Source: Vibrio orientalis CIP 102891 = ATCC 33934 (GTDB taxonomy: Bacteria; Pseudomonadota; Gammaproteobacteria; Enterobacterales; Vibrionaceae). Taken from it: 64,000 nt of DNA. Each line of letters opens with the position of its first letter. Position 1 is the first letter of the stretch. The position numbers and the translations under genes are program-made. The notes beneath the pieces are model-generated. The model was not told the DNA's origin. It worked only from the letters and a program-made list of their open reading frames with translations, and did no database searches. The DNA lies in contig NZ_ACZV01000005.1 of assembly GCF_000176235.1 (NCBI RefSeq), positions 186,001 to 250,000 of the forward strand, given 5' to 3'. This document shows, in pieces, positions 1-8,800 of this stretch.

Positions 1-271
1 TATTCAAGCGGCAGACACTGAGAATGAAGCAGTAAAACCACTGCTTGAAGGTGTTGAACTGACATACAAAACGTTTGTTGATACGGTTTCTAAGTTTGGT
101 TTGAAAGAGATTAACCCTGAAGGTGAAACATTCAACCCTGAACTGCACCAAGCAATGTCAATTCAAGAAAGCCCTGATCACGAACCAAACACTGTGATGT
201 TCGTTATGCAGAAAGGCTATGAGCTGAACGGTCGCGTTATTCGCCCGGCGATGGTAATGGTATCTAAATAA
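1..271 (+). CDS. grpE: GrpE nucleotide exchange factor, C-terminal part
   Basis: This is the 3' end of an open frame that enters from the left edge and stops with TAA at 269-271. The translated end contains the beta-domain pattern of GrpE ([10 protein letters not shown], then [23 protein letters not shown]). GrpE releases ADP from DnaK and so resets the chaperone cycle in the cytoplasm. A strong terminator follows at 298-326, so the gene does not run into dnaK, which lies 2.3 kb away behind a symporter gene. The start and N-terminal coiled coil are outside the window. Identification rests on the recognisable C-terminal motif and the nearby dnaK. Confidence 0.93.
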   Translation, partial: IQAADTENEAVKPLLEGVELTYKTFVDTVSKFGLKEINPEGETFNPELHQAMSIQESPDHEPNTVMFVMQKGYELNGRVIRPAMVMVSK

Positions 272-297
272 TTCTACTTAGATCTAATTTTTGAAAA

Positions 298-326
298 GAG
301 AGTCCTGCGGGGCTCTCTTTTTTTTT
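298..326 (+). terminator. Rho-independent terminator after grpE
   Basis: An 8-bp stem (GAGAGTCC pairing with GGGCTCTC, one G-U) closes a 4-nt loop and is followed by nine T residues. Confidence 0.9.
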
Positions 327-552
327 GTGTGCTAGAAGAGGTAAATACTCGAAATATAAATGATTGATGTAGGGAATAATTTCGCTACATAAGTTTAATA
401 TAAAATTTATTTCCAATGAGAAAGTTGTAACACTATCGTAAACAAAGTCTTTATTTTGTAACCTTTGTGTGTATTATGTGCGAACTCTGCCGAATAAACT
501 GGCGGAATAAACTATAAAACCATAAATAATAAACACAACATTCTGGAGATGA

Positions 553-1827
553 ATGATGGATAAATCGCTTTCAAGCAAGATATTTGTAGGCTTGTTTGCT
601 GGTCTTCTGATCGGTACCGCAATTCAGTACTTGTTCAGTGGGATCGCTATCTTCGATACATACCTGTTAGGTGCTGCGGAAGGCGCTGGTGGTATGTTTG
701 TATCTTTGATTAAACTGCTAGTTGTTCCTTTAGTCTACGTATCTATCGTATGTGGCATCGTAGATCTGAAAGACATCACTGCATTTGGTCGCCTTGGTGG
801 TAAAACCTTTGCTCTATACATTATTAACACCATCATCGCGATTACCGCTGCCCTAACTGTTGGTCTTATCTTCCAACCAGGTGCAGACGCAAACCTAGCG
901 GGTACGATTTCAGAAACGGTTAAGCTAACGACAACTGAAACACCTGATATCTTCTCATTGGTAGTGAACATCGTACCAAGCAACCCTGTACAGGCGTTTG
1001 CGAACGGTGACATGCTGCAAATCATCTTTATGGCAATCTTGACAGGTCTTGCTATTCAAGCACTTGATTCACGTGGCGGTCCAGCTATCCGTACTTTCAA
1101 GATGGCTAACGAAATCATGATGAAGCTTGTTGGTCTAGTGATGAGCCTCGCGCCATTTGGTGTATTCGCGCTGATGATTCAACTAGGTGCAACTCTTGAC
1201 GCTAACACGCTAATGTCTGTTGCAGGCTACGTAGCGCTGGTTGTTTCAATGCTAGTGTTCTGGATTTTTTTCTTCTACCCAATGGCGGTAGGTGTTGCGA
1301 CAGGTACTTCTCCAAAGACGTTCCTACGTGCAACGCGTGAGCAGATCCTATTCTCTCTATCAACAGCAAGCTCGAACGCGACTATCCCTGTAACAATGCG
1401 TACTCTGACAGAGAAGCTAAAAGTATCTAAGTCAGTGGCAGGCTTTGGTGTACCACTAGGTGCAACAATGAACATGTCTGGTGTATCTATCTACATCGCA
1501 TTAGCAACTATCTTCGTAGCGAACGCATTTGGTCAGCCGATCAACACGGCAGATGTATTCACTCTAGGTCTAACAATCCTTCTGCTATCAATTGGCGCAG
1601 GTGGTGTACCAGGTGGTGGTGTGGTAATGGTTGGTGTTCTACTTCACCAACTAGGTCTTCCACCAGAAGGTCTTGCAATCATCGCAGCGGTAGACCGTAT
1701 CAACGATATGTTCTGTACTTCTTCTAACGTAGTTGGTGACACAGCGGTAAACACTATCGTTGCTAAGTCTGAAGGCGAAATTGGTAAAGAAGAAGTGGAA
1801 GTAGCAGCGAAGCCAGTAGAAGCTTAA
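553..1827 (+). CDS. Dicarboxylate/amino acid:cation symporter (DAACS family)
   Basis: A polytopic inner-membrane protein of about 423 residues in the sodium:dicarboxylate (GltP/DctA/SstT-like) family, importing acidic amino acids or C4-dicarboxylates with Na+ or H+. Family hallmarks are visible: a serine-rich SSNATIPVT segment near residue 273, the GATMNMSG motif near 304 and CTSSNVVGDT near 390, in the region that forms the substrate and cation sites. The N-terminus starts directly with a membrane segment, as expected. The first ATG (553) is only 4 nt from the TGGAG ribosome site, and the second ATG at 556 has better spacing, so 556 may be the true start. It is a single-gene unit with its own terminator, lying between grpE and dnaK. 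Substrate cannot be told from sequence alone. Confidence 0.9.
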   Translation: MMDKSLSSKIFVGLFAGLLIGTAIQYLFSGIAIFDTYLLGAAEGAGGMFVSLIKLLVVPLVYVSIVCGIVDLKDITAFGRLGGKTFALYIINTIIAITAALTVGLIFQPGADANLAGTISETVKLTTTETPDIFSLVVNIVPSNPVQAFANGDMLQIIFMAILTGLAIQALDSRGGPAIRTFKMANEIMMKLVGLVMSLAPFGVFALMIQLGATLDANTLMSVAGYVALVVSMLVFWIFFFYPMAVGVATGTSPKTFLRATREQILFSLSTASSNATIPVTMRTLTEKLKVSKSVAGFGVPLGATMNMSGVSIYIALATIFVANAFGQPINTADVFTLGLTILLLSIGAGGVPGGGVVMVGVLLHQLGLPPEGLAIIAAVDRINDMFCTSSNVVGDTAVNTIVAKSEGEIGKEEVEVAAKPVEA

Positions 1828-1851
1828 TCTTCAACGTTCCCAAATATTAAA

Positions 1852-1880
1852 AGCGGACCCTCGGGTTCGCTTTTTGTTTT
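1852..1880 (+). terminator. Terminator after the symporter gene
   Basis: The stem AGCGGACC/GGGTTCGCT (one G-U) has a very short loop and is followed by a T-rich run. Confidence 0.85.
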
Positions 1881-1916
1881 TCTACTGTGGATATGAGCAC
1901 TGACGATGCAATTATT

Positions 1917-2020
1917 GTCATTCTATAGAGCGAAGAATGAGCGAGTAGGGAATCTCTAAAGGTTAGTCATATTGCTGTTTGAGATCCCCAACTCGTTCGT
2001 GCCTCACTCTTGAGGATGAC
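1917..2020 (+). repeat. Dispersed palindromic element, copy 1
   Basis: A 104-bp element starting GTCATTC and ending GGATGAC. Its two arms of about 40 bp are imperfect inverted repeats (left arm ends GGGAATCTC, right arm begins GAGATCCCC). This copy reads TCTATAGAG where the others read TCCATAGAG. Confidence 0.95.
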
Positions 2021-2083
2021 GTTTAAATTTAACCTAAGTCTCCTACGGCTGAAGTAGCGAGTCTTGAACTGGCGTAGTAAAGG

Positions 2084-2187
2084 GTCATTCCATAGAGCGA
2101 AGAATGAGCGAGTAGGGAATCTCTAAAGGTTAGTTATTTTGCTGTTTGAGATCCCCAACTCGTTCGTGCCTCACTCTTGAGGATGAC
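2084..2187 (+). repeat. Dispersed palindromic element, copy 2
   Basis: A 104-bp copy nearly identical to copy 1, together with its 3' spacer, so it arose by tandem duplication rather than by independent insertion. Confidence 0.95.
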
Positions 2188-2250
2188 GTTTAAATTTAAC
2201 CTAAGTCTCCTACGGCTGAAGTAGCGAGTCTTGAACTGGCTTAGTAAAGG

Positions 2251-2354
2251 GTCATTCCATAGAGCGAAGAATGAGTGAGTAGGGAATCTCTAAAAGTTAA
2301 TTATTTTGCTGTTTGAGATCCCCAACTCGTTCGTCCCTCACTCTTGAGGATGAC
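2251..2354 (+). repeat. Dispersed palindromic element, copy 3
   Basis: A 104-bp copy with a few more differences than copies 1 and 2 (for example AATGAGTGAG and TCGTCCCTC), followed by unrelated DNA. Confidence 0.95.
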
Positions 2355-2444
2355 AGATAACTTCGAGAGTGAGGTTGAAATGCATCTAAGTGAAATTTAG
2401 TCGCATTTCCCGACAATCTTTTTTCATTTTTTTTCAATCTTTCC

Positions 2445-2473
2445 CTTGAAAAGCCATTTGCCGCCCTTATCTA
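2445..2473 (+). promoter_or_regulatory. Sigma-32 (heat-shock) promoter of dnaK
   Basis: CTTGAA at 2445-2450 and CCCTTATCTA at 2464-2473 are separated by 13 bp. This agrees with the RpoH consensus (CTTGAA, 13-17 bp, CCCCATnT). It lies 124 bp before the dnaK start, as expected for a heat-shock chaperone operon. Confidence 0.8.
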
Positions 2474-2596
2474 TGTGGCATACGAGAAGCAAACATCCAT
2501 ATTTTTGTTTGTGAGCAAGGGTTGAAACCCGATTCTCCATCCCCCACATAGGGGATATAGCAAAACGAAAATAGAAAATTATTCGGAGATAGCCTG

Positions 2597-4510
2597 ATGG
2601 GTAAAATCATTGGTATTGATTTAGGTACTACTAACTCATGTGTTGCTGTACTAGACGGCGACAAACCACGCGTAATCGAAAACGCAGAAGGTGAGCGTAC
2701 AACGGCATCTGTTGTTGCATACACAGACGGTGAAACGCTAGTAGGCCAACCAGCTAAACGTCAAGCGGTTACAAACCCAACAAATACGCTATTTGCAATT
2801 AAGCGTCTTATTGGTCGTCGCTTTGAAGACGAAGAAGTTCAGCGCGATATCGAAATCATGCCTTACAAAATCGTTAAGGCTGACAACGGTGACGCTTGGG
2901 TAGAAGCACAAGGCCAAAAAATGGCAGCTCCTCAAGTTTCAGCTGAAATCTTGAAGAAAATGAAGAAAACAGCTGAAGACTTCCTAGGTGAGGAAGTAAC
3001 TGGCGCTGTTGTTACTGTACCTGCTTACTTCAACGATGCTCAGCGTCAAGCAACTAAAGATGCTGGCCGTATCGCAGGTCTAGATGTTAAACGTATCATC
3101 AACGAACCAACGGCTGCTGCTCTAGCATACGGCCTAGACAAGCAAGGTGGCGATCGCACTATCGCTGTATACGACCTTGGTGGTGGTACATTCGATATTT
3201 CAATCATCGAAATCGATGAAGTTGAAGGCGAAAAGACGTTCGAAGTACTAGCAACTAACGGTGATACTCACCTTGGTGGTGAAGATTTCGATAACCGCAT
3301 GATCAACTACCTAGTAGAAGAGTTTAAGAAAGAGCAAGGCATCGATCTTAAGACTGATCCACTAGCAATGCAGCGTGTTAAAGAAGCAGCAGAAAAAGCG
3401 AAAATCGAGCTTTCTTCTACTTCACAAACTGACGTAAACCTACCTTACGTTACTGCGGATGCAACTGGTCCTAAGCACATGAACGTTAAAGTGACTCGTG
3501 CGAAACTAGAATCTCTAGTTGAAGACCTAGTTCAACGTTCTCTTGAGCCACTAAAAGTTGCTCTAGCTGACGCTGACCTATCTGTAGGCGACATCACTGA
3601 CGTTATCCTAGTAGGTGGTCAGACTCGTATGCCTATGGTTCAAGCTAAAGTTGCTGAGTTCTTCGGTAAAGAAGCTCGCCGTGACGTGAACCCTGATGAA
3701 GCAGTAGCAATGGGTGCTGCAGTTCAAGGTGGTGTACTAGCTGGTGACGTTAAAGACGTACTTCTACTAGACGTTACTCCTCTATCTTTCGGTATCGAAA
3801 CGATGGGCGGCGTAATGACTAAGCTAATCGAGAAGAACACAACTATCCCTACTAAAGCGGATCAAGTGTTCTCTACAGCTGAAGACAACCAGAGCGCGGT
3901 AACTATCCACGTACTACAAGGTGAGCGTAAGCAAGCGACTTACAACAAGTCTCTTGGTCAGTTCAACCTAGAAGGTATTCAGCCAGCACCACGTGGTATG
4001 CCACAAATCGAAGTAACTTTCGACCTAGATGCTGACGGTATCCTAAACGTATCTGCGAAAGATAAAGCGACTGGTAAAGAACAGAAGATCACTATCCAAG
4101 CTTCTGGCGGTCTATCAGACGAAGAAATCGAAAAAATGGTACAAGAAGCAGAAGCTAACAAAGAAGCGGACAAGAAGTTCGAAGAGTTAGTAACTGCACG
4201 TAACCAAGCTGACCAAATGATTCACGGTACTCGTAAGCAAATCGAAGAAGCGGGCGAAGCTCTTCCTGCTGACGAGAAAGAGAAGATTGAAGCAGCTATC
4301 TCTGAGCTAGAAGAAGCTCGTAAGGGTGAAGACAAAGAAGCGATCGACGCTAAAGTTCAAGCTCTTATGGCAGCAGCTCAGAAGCTAATGGAAATCGCTC
4401 AGCAGCAAGCTCAAGCACAACAAGCAGGCGCGGAAGCAGGTGAACAGCCTAAGCAAGACGACGATGTTGTTGACGCTGAATTCGAAGAAGTAAAAGAAGA
4501 CAAGAAGTAA
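2597..4510 (+). CDS. dnaK: Molecular chaperone DnaK (Hsp70)
   Basis: A cytoplasmic Hsp70 ATPase that binds exposed hydrophobic peptides and works with DnaJ and GrpE. The 637-residue length matches the family (638 in E. coli). The phosphate-1 loop [10 protein letters not shown] begins at residue 4, the phosphate-2 motif [10 protein letters not shown] lies near 194, and the lid is followed by a Q/A-rich tail ending in the acidic [10 protein letters not shown] signature. CGGAG lies 8 nt before the ATG. The sigma-32 promoter upstream explains stress control. dnaJ follows after 186 bp with no strong terminator between them, so the two probably form an operon. In many relatives grpE sits closer, while here a symporter and repeats separate them. 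Confidence 0.99.
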   Translation: MGKIIGIDLGTTNSCVAVLDGDKPRVIENAEGERTTASVVAYTDGETLVGQPAKRQAVTNPTNTLFAIKRLIGRRFEDEEVQRDIEIMPYKIVKADNGDAWVEAQGQKMAAPQVSAEILKKMKKTAEDFLGEEVTGAVVTVPAYFNDAQRQATKDAGRIAGLDVKRIINEPTAAALAYGLDKQGGDRTIAVYDLGGGTFDISIIEIDEVEGEKTFEVLATNGDTHLGGEDFDNRMINYLVEEFKKEQGIDLKTDPLAMQRVKEAAEKAKIELSSTSQTDVNLPYVTADATGPKHMNVKVTRAKLESLVEDLVQRSLEPLKVALADADLSVGDITDVILVGGQTRMPMVQAKVAEFFGKEARRDVNPDEAVAMGAAVQGGVLAGDVKDVLLLDVTPLSFGIETMGGVMTKLIEKNTTIPTKADQVFSTAEDNQSAVTIHVLQGERKQATYNKSLGQFNLEGIQPAPRGMPQIEVTFDLDADGILNVSAKDKATGKEQKITIQASGGLSDEEIEKMVQEAEANKEADKKFEELVTARNQADQMIHGTRKQIEEAGEALPADEKEKIEAAISELEEARKGEDKEAIDAKVQALMAAAQKLMEIAQQQAQAQQAGAEAGEQPKQDDDVVDAEFEEVKEDKK

Positions 4511-4542
4511 TTCTTGAATCTGATTTAACTTAAATTATGATG

Positions 4543-4570
4543 CGGGCGTTTGGGGAAACTCATACGCCCG
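4543..4570 (+). other. Intercistronic hairpin between dnaK and dnaJ
   Basis: CGGGCGT (4543-4549) can pair with ACGCCCG (4564-4570) around a 14-nt loop. There is no T tract after it. It may act as an mRNA processing or stability element, or as a partial attenuator that lowers dnaJ relative to dnaK. The role is inferred. Confidence 0.45.
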
Positions 4571-4696
4571 TATGTTTGTAATTAACTGTCCTTCCAGATA
4601 AGCACTTTTGTTTAAAGCCTTTATCTAGAATGATACAAACACCAAGCGGTGGTCGACTAACCCACTGTTTGCAGTACTACATTGGTGACGAAGAAC

Positions 4697-5842
4697 ATGT
4701 CAAAACGTGATTTTTACGAAGTATTAGGCGTAAGCCGCGATGCATCAGAGCGCGATATTAAGAAAGCGTACAAGCGCTTAGCGATGAAATTCCACCCAGA
4801 CCGCAATCAGGGTGATGACAGCGCTGCAGAAAAGTTTAAAGAAGTAAAAGTAGCGTACGAAATTCTTACTGACGCTCAGAAACGTGCAGCTTACGACCAG
4901 TACGGCCACGCAGCCTTTGAACAAGGTGGCATGGGCGGCGGTGGCGGCTTCGGTGGCGGCGGTGCTGACTTCGGCGATATCTTCGGTGATGTATTCGGTG
5001 ATATTTTTGGTGGTGGTCGCCGTGGTGGCGGTGGTCATCGTGCACAGCGTGGTGCTGACCTACGTTACAATATGGAACTGACGCTAGAAGAAGCAGTTCG
5101 TGGTGTTTCTAAAGAAATTGAAGTACCGACACTGGTTGAGTGTGAGATATGTGACGGTAGCGGCGCAGAGAAAGGCTCTTCAGCAGAGACTTGTGGCACC
5201 TGTCATGGCCACGGCCAAGTGCAAATGCGTCAAGGTTTCTTCGCCGTTCAGCAAACGTGTCCAACGTGTCACGGTAAAGGTAAGATCATTAAGAACCCAT
5301 GTAAGTCATGTCATGGGCAAGGTCGTAAACAGAAAACCAAAACACTTAACGTTAAGATCCCAGCAGGCGTGGATACTGGCGACCGCATTCGTCTATCTGG
5401 CGAAGGTGAAGCAGGTGAACATGGCGCACCAGCAGGCGATCTATATGTACAAGTACATGTAAAAGATCACCACATCTTTGAGCGTGACGGCAACAACCTT
5501 TATTGCGAAGTGCCAGTGAGCTTTGCAATGGCTGCGCTTGGTGGTGAAGTTGAAGTTCCTACGCTTGATGGCCGAGTAAACCTGAAGGTACCTTCAGAGA
5601 CTCAAACAAGCCGTATGTTCCGCATGCGCGGCAAAGGCGTGAAGGGTGTTCGCGGCGGCGGTATTGGTGACCTAATCGTTAAGCTAGTCGTTGAGACGCC
5701 AGTTAACTTGAGTTCACGTCAGAAAGAACTACTGAAAGAGTTTGAAGAGTCTTGTGGCGGTGAAGCGGCGACTAAGCATAAGCCAAAATCTGAAGGTTTC
5801 TTTAACGGTGTTAAGAAATTCTTTGATGACCTAACCAGCTAA
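4697..5842 (+). CDS. dnaJ: Co-chaperone DnaJ (Hsp40)
   Basis: This 381-residue type I J-protein stimulates DnaK ATP hydrolysis and delivers substrates. In order it has the J domain with the HPD triad (FHPDRN, near residue 34), a Gly/Phe-rich linker, four zinc-binding CxxCxGxG repeats ([32 protein letters not shown]) and the C-terminal substrate domains. The open frame extends back to a TTG at 4682, but [11 protein letters not shown] from the ATG at 4697 matches the family start, so I use 4697. It is probably co-transcribed with dnaK and ends at a strong terminator shared with the convergent pilE. Confidence 0.98.
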   Translation: MSKRDFYEVLGVSRDASERDIKKAYKRLAMKFHPDRNQGDDSAAEKFKEVKVAYEILTDAQKRAAYDQYGHAAFEQGGMGGGGGFGGGGADFGDIFGDVFGDIFGGGRRGGGGHRAQRGADLRYNMELTLEEAVRGVSKEIEVPTLVECEICDGSGAEKGSSAETCGTCHGHGQVQMRQGFFAVQQTCPTCHGKGKIIKNPCKSCHGQGRKQKTKTLNVKIPAGVDTGDRIRLSGEGEAGEHGAPAGDLYVQVHVKDHHIFERDGNNLYCEVPVSFAMAALGGEVEVPTLDGRVNLKVPSETQTSRMFRMRGKGVKGVRGGGIGDLIVKLVVETPVNLSSRQKELLKEFEESCGGEAATKHKPKSEGFFNGVKKFFDDLTS

Positions 5843-5862
5843 TTGGTTATTAGATTTGATTG

Positions 5863-5890
5863 AAAAGCCTGCCACTGTGCAGGCTTTTTT
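5863..5890. terminator. Bidirectional terminator between dnaJ and pilE
   Basis: AAAAGCCTGC pairs perfectly with GCAGGCTTTT around a 6-nt loop. The T run on either strand serves both convergent genes. The pilE stop codon overlaps the end of the T run. Confidence 0.9.
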
Positions 5891-6320
5891 ATTGCCAGCA
5901 ATTATTTGGAGTATGCAGGCCGATGCTATTGAGCGTCAGTTTGCTATAGCTACTTCCCTTACATTTGTCACCGGTTTGGCTCCCTTTTGCGGTGGCCGTA
6001 ATGGTATAGCTTGTTAACGCAGATGAGACAGAGAGCTCGAATTGTCTCTGGTCTCGCGTACAAAAATGACACACGCCTCCCGGTAGAACCGCTTGTGCAG
6101 CAGAGGCATAGCTACCGTTATAGTTTCTTTCTAGTTCAAGTTGTATTTTTGCTAAGTCGCCCAATACGGTTATCCGATGTGCTTTTAGTAAGTGGCGTTG
6201 GTAGCTTGGGTAGGCGATGCTTGCCAAGATTGCGATAATGGCCACAACTAACATTAGTTCGATCAGAGTCATTCCTCTTACTTTTTTGTTACGCAATTTA
6301 CAGTTATTTTCTCGAATCAT
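5889..6320 (-). CDS. pilE: Type IV minor pilin, PilE-like
   Basis: A 143-residue prepilin. A 16-residue charged leader ends in RG and is followed by MTLIELMLVVAIIAILA, with the conserved Glu at mature position 5 and a long hydrophobic helix. Mature residue 1 is Met rather than Phe. The C-terminal part has several Cys able to form the usual D-region disulfide. A TTG 6 nt upstream is in frame, but AAGGAAG lies 8 nt before the ATG at 6320, so that start is chosen. It is divergent from fimT, 101 bp away. Vibrio cholerae carries a minor-pilin set after dnaJ (VC0857-VC0861, from memory) that belongs to its chitin-induced DNA-uptake pilus, so this protein is probably part of that competence pilus tip. 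Confidence 0.88.
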   Translation of the reverse strand: MIRENNCKLRNKKVRGMTLIELMLVVAIIAILASIAYPSYQRHLLKAHRITVLGDLAKIQLELERNYNGSYASAAQAVLPGGVCHFCTRDQRQFELSVSSALTSYTITATAKGSQTGDKCKGSSYSKLTLNSIGLHTPNNCWQ

Positions 6321-6421
6321 TCCCAACGCTTCCTTTTGATTTTCCGCCTATTTTTGTTAGCTGATAGCATATATTCAAGACGGAAAAGTGCCTCACATGG
6401 CTTTACATAGGAAACTGGGAA

Positions 6422-6928
6422 ATGTCTCGCGGGTTCACACTCCTTGAGTTAGTCATCACATTAATAATATTTGGTGTCGTGCTGACAGCCGCTGCTCCCA
6501 ATTTTTCTTCGATGGTGAAGGAAACCCAAATCAAACGATTTGCTAGTGAACTGCACAATTATCTGATTCAGGCTAAATCAGAGGCGGTATGGAGAAATCA
6601 AAGTCTTTGGTCACATATTTCTCTCGCGACTAACCCAAGTCCAGCAGGGGAGTGGAGGCTCATTTTGACCGATTCAGTGATTCCTAACGCAGGGAATCAA
6701 CTGCTGATCTTAAATGGTGAAGCCTATCGTCATATCGTTCTATTCTCTGGCTATACCTCTGATCAAATTAAGTTCGATGGCACACGCGGAAAAGTAAAAG
6801 ACGGCCACCTTCGGTTTTATATCGCGGGGCAATCAAGCAAGGTGTTGAGGCTTAAGAGTGCTTACGCGGCAAGCCGAATCGTCATTTGTGGTGAAGGAGG
6901 GGCATGGTTTGGCTATCCGAGCTGTTAG
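6422..6928 (+). CDS. fimT: Type IV minor pilin, FimT/GspH family
   Basis: A 168-residue prepilin with a very short leader (MSRG) cut before FTLLELVITLI, keeping Phe1 and Glu5. The following sequence (QIKRFASELHNYLIQAKSEAVWRNQSLW) is the FimT/GspH pattern, and WRLILTD and the C-terminal IVICGEGG also fit. Such proteins prime pilus assembly at the inner membrane, and FimT members in other bacteria bind DNA. It is the first gene of a four-gene run (fimT-pilW-pilX-pilV). The downstream pilW ribosome site lies inside its last codons, which suggests translational coupling. Confidence 0.87.
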   Translation: MSRGFTLLELVITLIIFGVVLTAAAPNFSSMVKETQIKRFASELHNYLIQAKSEAVWRNQSLWSHISLATNPSPAGEWRLILTDSVIPNAGNQLLILNGEAYRHIVLFSGYTSDQIKFDGTRGKVKDGHLRFYIAGQSSKVLRLKSAYAASRIVICGEGGAWFGYPSC

Positions 6929-7559
6929 TCGTTCTAAGCAAGTAGGAGGATCTTTTGTTGAGCTGCTAGTTTCTTGTTTGATTGGAGTTATGGCAATTGG
7001 TGTGGTCGGTAGTATCTATATTACGGGACAGAAATTGGCGATCGAAAGAGCGAAAACACTCTTACTAGCTCAGAACATATCGAGTGTGCTGCAACAGCTG
7101 AAAGAGGATGTACAGCGGGCCGGCTTTGATGGGCTAGGTTCAAGTTCACTGCTGTTATCCGGAGCGCAACGGAGTATACACCTACAGCCTAGTTCGAATT
7201 CATTGGGTTATGTTTATCGCGTCGCTTCCGCCGGCAATCATGCCTTTCGCAGTGTGGTGTATAAAAGGGAAGCTTCGCCAGTTTCTACACAAGGTGACAT
7301 GCTCAAGGTGTGTGAAAAGCATTCACCGTTACCATTGACTGTCTCTGCGGCGAGTTTATCCGGCAGTGGTGGCTATTGCTTTAACTTGTTTGATCCTAAA
7401 CAGATCTCCATCTCTCGATTTGAAGCTGAGGCGAAGCTTGTGTCAGGCAATAGCGCATCGAGTCAGTGGGTTAGCGTGTTCGTGGTTGGGCATTTGCTCT
7501 TAGATCCGAGCGTTGAGTATCAAACCCGCATTGAACTGATACAGAGAAATTGGCAATGA
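6909..7559 (+). CDS. pilW: Type IV minor pilin, PilW-like
   Basis: The open frame begins at a GTG (6858) deep inside fimT, but AAGGAGG (6894-6900) sits 8 nt before an in-frame TTG at 6909, so I start there (216 residues). The leader MAIRAVSRSKQVG is then followed by GSFVELLVSCLIGV. Aligning VEL to the family puts Glu at mature position 5 and makes mature residue 1 Gly instead of the usual Phe. The middle (LKEDVQRAGFDG) is typical of PilW, which incorporates with PilX and PilV into the priming complex. It overlaps fimT by 20 bp and its stop overlaps the pilX start (ATGA). Confidence 0.83.
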   Translation: MAIRAVSRSKQVGGSFVELLVSCLIGVMAIGVVGSIYITGQKLAIERAKTLLLAQNISSVLQQLKEDVQRAGFDGLGSSSLLLSGAQRSIHLQPSSNSLGYVYRVASAGNHAFRSVVYKREASPVSTQGDMLKVCEKHSPLPLTVSAASLSGSGGYCFNLFDPKQISISRFEAEAKLVSGNSASSQWVSVFVVGHLLLDPSVEYQTRIELIQRNWQ

Positions 7560-8800
7560 GAGGTGAATATCAGCGTGGGGTAGTGACCTTGATGGTGGTA
7601 TCGATACTGCTAGCCTCGGCGTTGATGTTGACATTGGGTTCTTACAAGTCTGTTTTTTATCAAATCAAACGTGCGCAAAATGAGCTTAAAGATCGTCAAA
7701 CTCACTGGCAAGTTGAGGGCGGTGTTGAGTGTCTTTATGCCTATATTTCATCTGCTCCTAGCCAGTTAAATACGCTCTCCTCTGCAGCGAATACAGTACT
7801 TGACGATATTTGTAAGGCGGAGTTGAGTCTAACCGAGCTCTACAGCTATCCAGTAGGTTCAGAGCGTTATGTTATTCATGCTAAGAGTGACAGTCACGCC
7901 ATCACCAAGCATTTTTTATATGCGGCTAAAACCGGGTTGGGTGCGATTCAAGCCACTGCTGATCTCAGGATCAGAGGCAGTGTTGAGATTGTGCCAGATG
8001 TGCCAAGAACAAAAAACTCGGCAGGAACCTATGACTGCATTGCTGTGAGATATAAAAGCCAAGTGAGTTACGAGGCGACCACATCGTCAGATAAGCTCAC
8101 AACCCTAGTTCCTGCAGCGGGAGCACCATATAGCGGCTTTAGTGGTGAATGCGCCAATACACATATGACCTCTAGCTCAATCAGCGGCAACACCTCAGTG
8201 CACGCGAGCCAATTTAAGCAAGACTATAAAAAGGACGATGCACTTGAGCCATTTAGAAATTACTTTGGCATGGAAAAAACGCCAAGCAACCTTGCCGAAG
8301 TGAAAAGTTATTACGATGTGGTATCGCTAGCAACGGTCGTTGACGGGCATGACTGTGCCGATGTCATTCAAACCCACTTTAACACGGGTAAGAAAAAGCT
8401 ATGGATAGAGGGGCATTGCATTATTGATTCGCCTATTGTTACCCATGGTGCTTACTCCCTTGTGGTGGAAAATGGCCTGTTTTCTGCACAGGGTTCGATG
8501 GTCTTTGAAGGCTCTATCTATCATATGGTGGATATGACCACGGTTGAGTTTTCTCCAACGAATATCGCTAGCTACTGGAGTGGCGTCTCTTTCAAAGCGG
8601 CAATTGAAAGCTATCTTGGCCCAACAACCGTTTATTTTGATCATGGGGCTTTCGAGCCTAAGGGAGGAATGATTTTCGATTCAGAAGGGGGAGAAGTGGT
8701 TCTAAACGGTTCTTATAGCATCGACTACTTGTCAGCAAATAGCTTAAGTAATCCTCCTAAGGTACTGTCTTGGATCGCCGGGAGTTGGAGTGTTGAATAA
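7556..8800 (+). CDS. pilX: Large minor pilin, PilX/GspK-like tip protein
   Basis: A 414-residue protein beginning MRGEYQRG, then VVTLMVVSILLASALMLTLG. The prepilin-like site is present, but the Glu at mature position 5 is replaced by Met. Loss of that residue is what one sees in the GspK/PilX-type tip subunit, which sits on top of the filament and needs no partner below it in register. The long C-terminal region has Cys pairs and no domain I recognise. The ATG at 7556 overlaps the pilW stop as ATGA. A TTG at 7550 is possible but has no ribosome site. Position in the cluster supports the PilX role, and sequence similarity outside the N-terminus is not recognisable to me. Confidence 0.7.
   Translation: MRGEYQRGVVTLMVVSILLASALMLTLGSYKSVFYQIKRAQNELKDRQTHWQVEGGVECLYAYISSAPSQLNTLSSAANTVLDDICKAELSLTELYSYPVGSERYVIHAKSDSHAITKHFLYAAKTGLGAIQATADLRIRGSVEIVPDVPRTKNSAGTYDCIAVRYKSQVSYEATTSSDKLTTLVPAAGAPYSGFSGECANTHMTSSSISGNTSVHASQFKQDYKKDDALEPFRNYFGMEKTPSNLAEVKSYYDVVSLATVVDGHDCADVIQTHFNTGKKKLWIEGHCIIDSPIVTHGAYSLVVENGLFSAQGSMVFEGSIYHMVDMTTVEFSPTNIASYWSGVSFKAAIESYLGPTTVYFDHGAFEPKGGMIFDSEGGEVVLNGSYSIDYLSANSLSNPPKVLSWIAGSWSVE

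Larger units (their letters stand above)
1917..2354 (+). repeat. Tandem array: 167-bp unit repeated 2.6 times
   Basis: Positions 1917, 2084 and 2251 begin near-identical sequence, giving a 167-bp period. Each unit is a 104-bp imperfect palindrome plus a 63-bp spacer. The two spacers (2021-2083 and 2188-2250) differ by a single base that I can see. The third unit ends at the palindrome, and the DNA beyond 2354 no longer matches. The array fills most of the 769-bp gap between the symporter and dnaK, leaving the heat-shock promoter intact. Confidence 0.95.

Noticed and set aside
4682..4696. TTG/GTG codons extending dnaJ upstream
   Set aside because: The ATG at 4697 gives the conserved [11 protein letters not shown] start. 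The extension has no family support.
4778..5038. Antisense ORF of 86 residues inside dnaJ
   Set aside because: A shadow of the Gly-rich coding region, with low-complexity translation and no ribosome site. The same applies to the many antisense frames inside purL, sucA, sucB and the AbgT gene.
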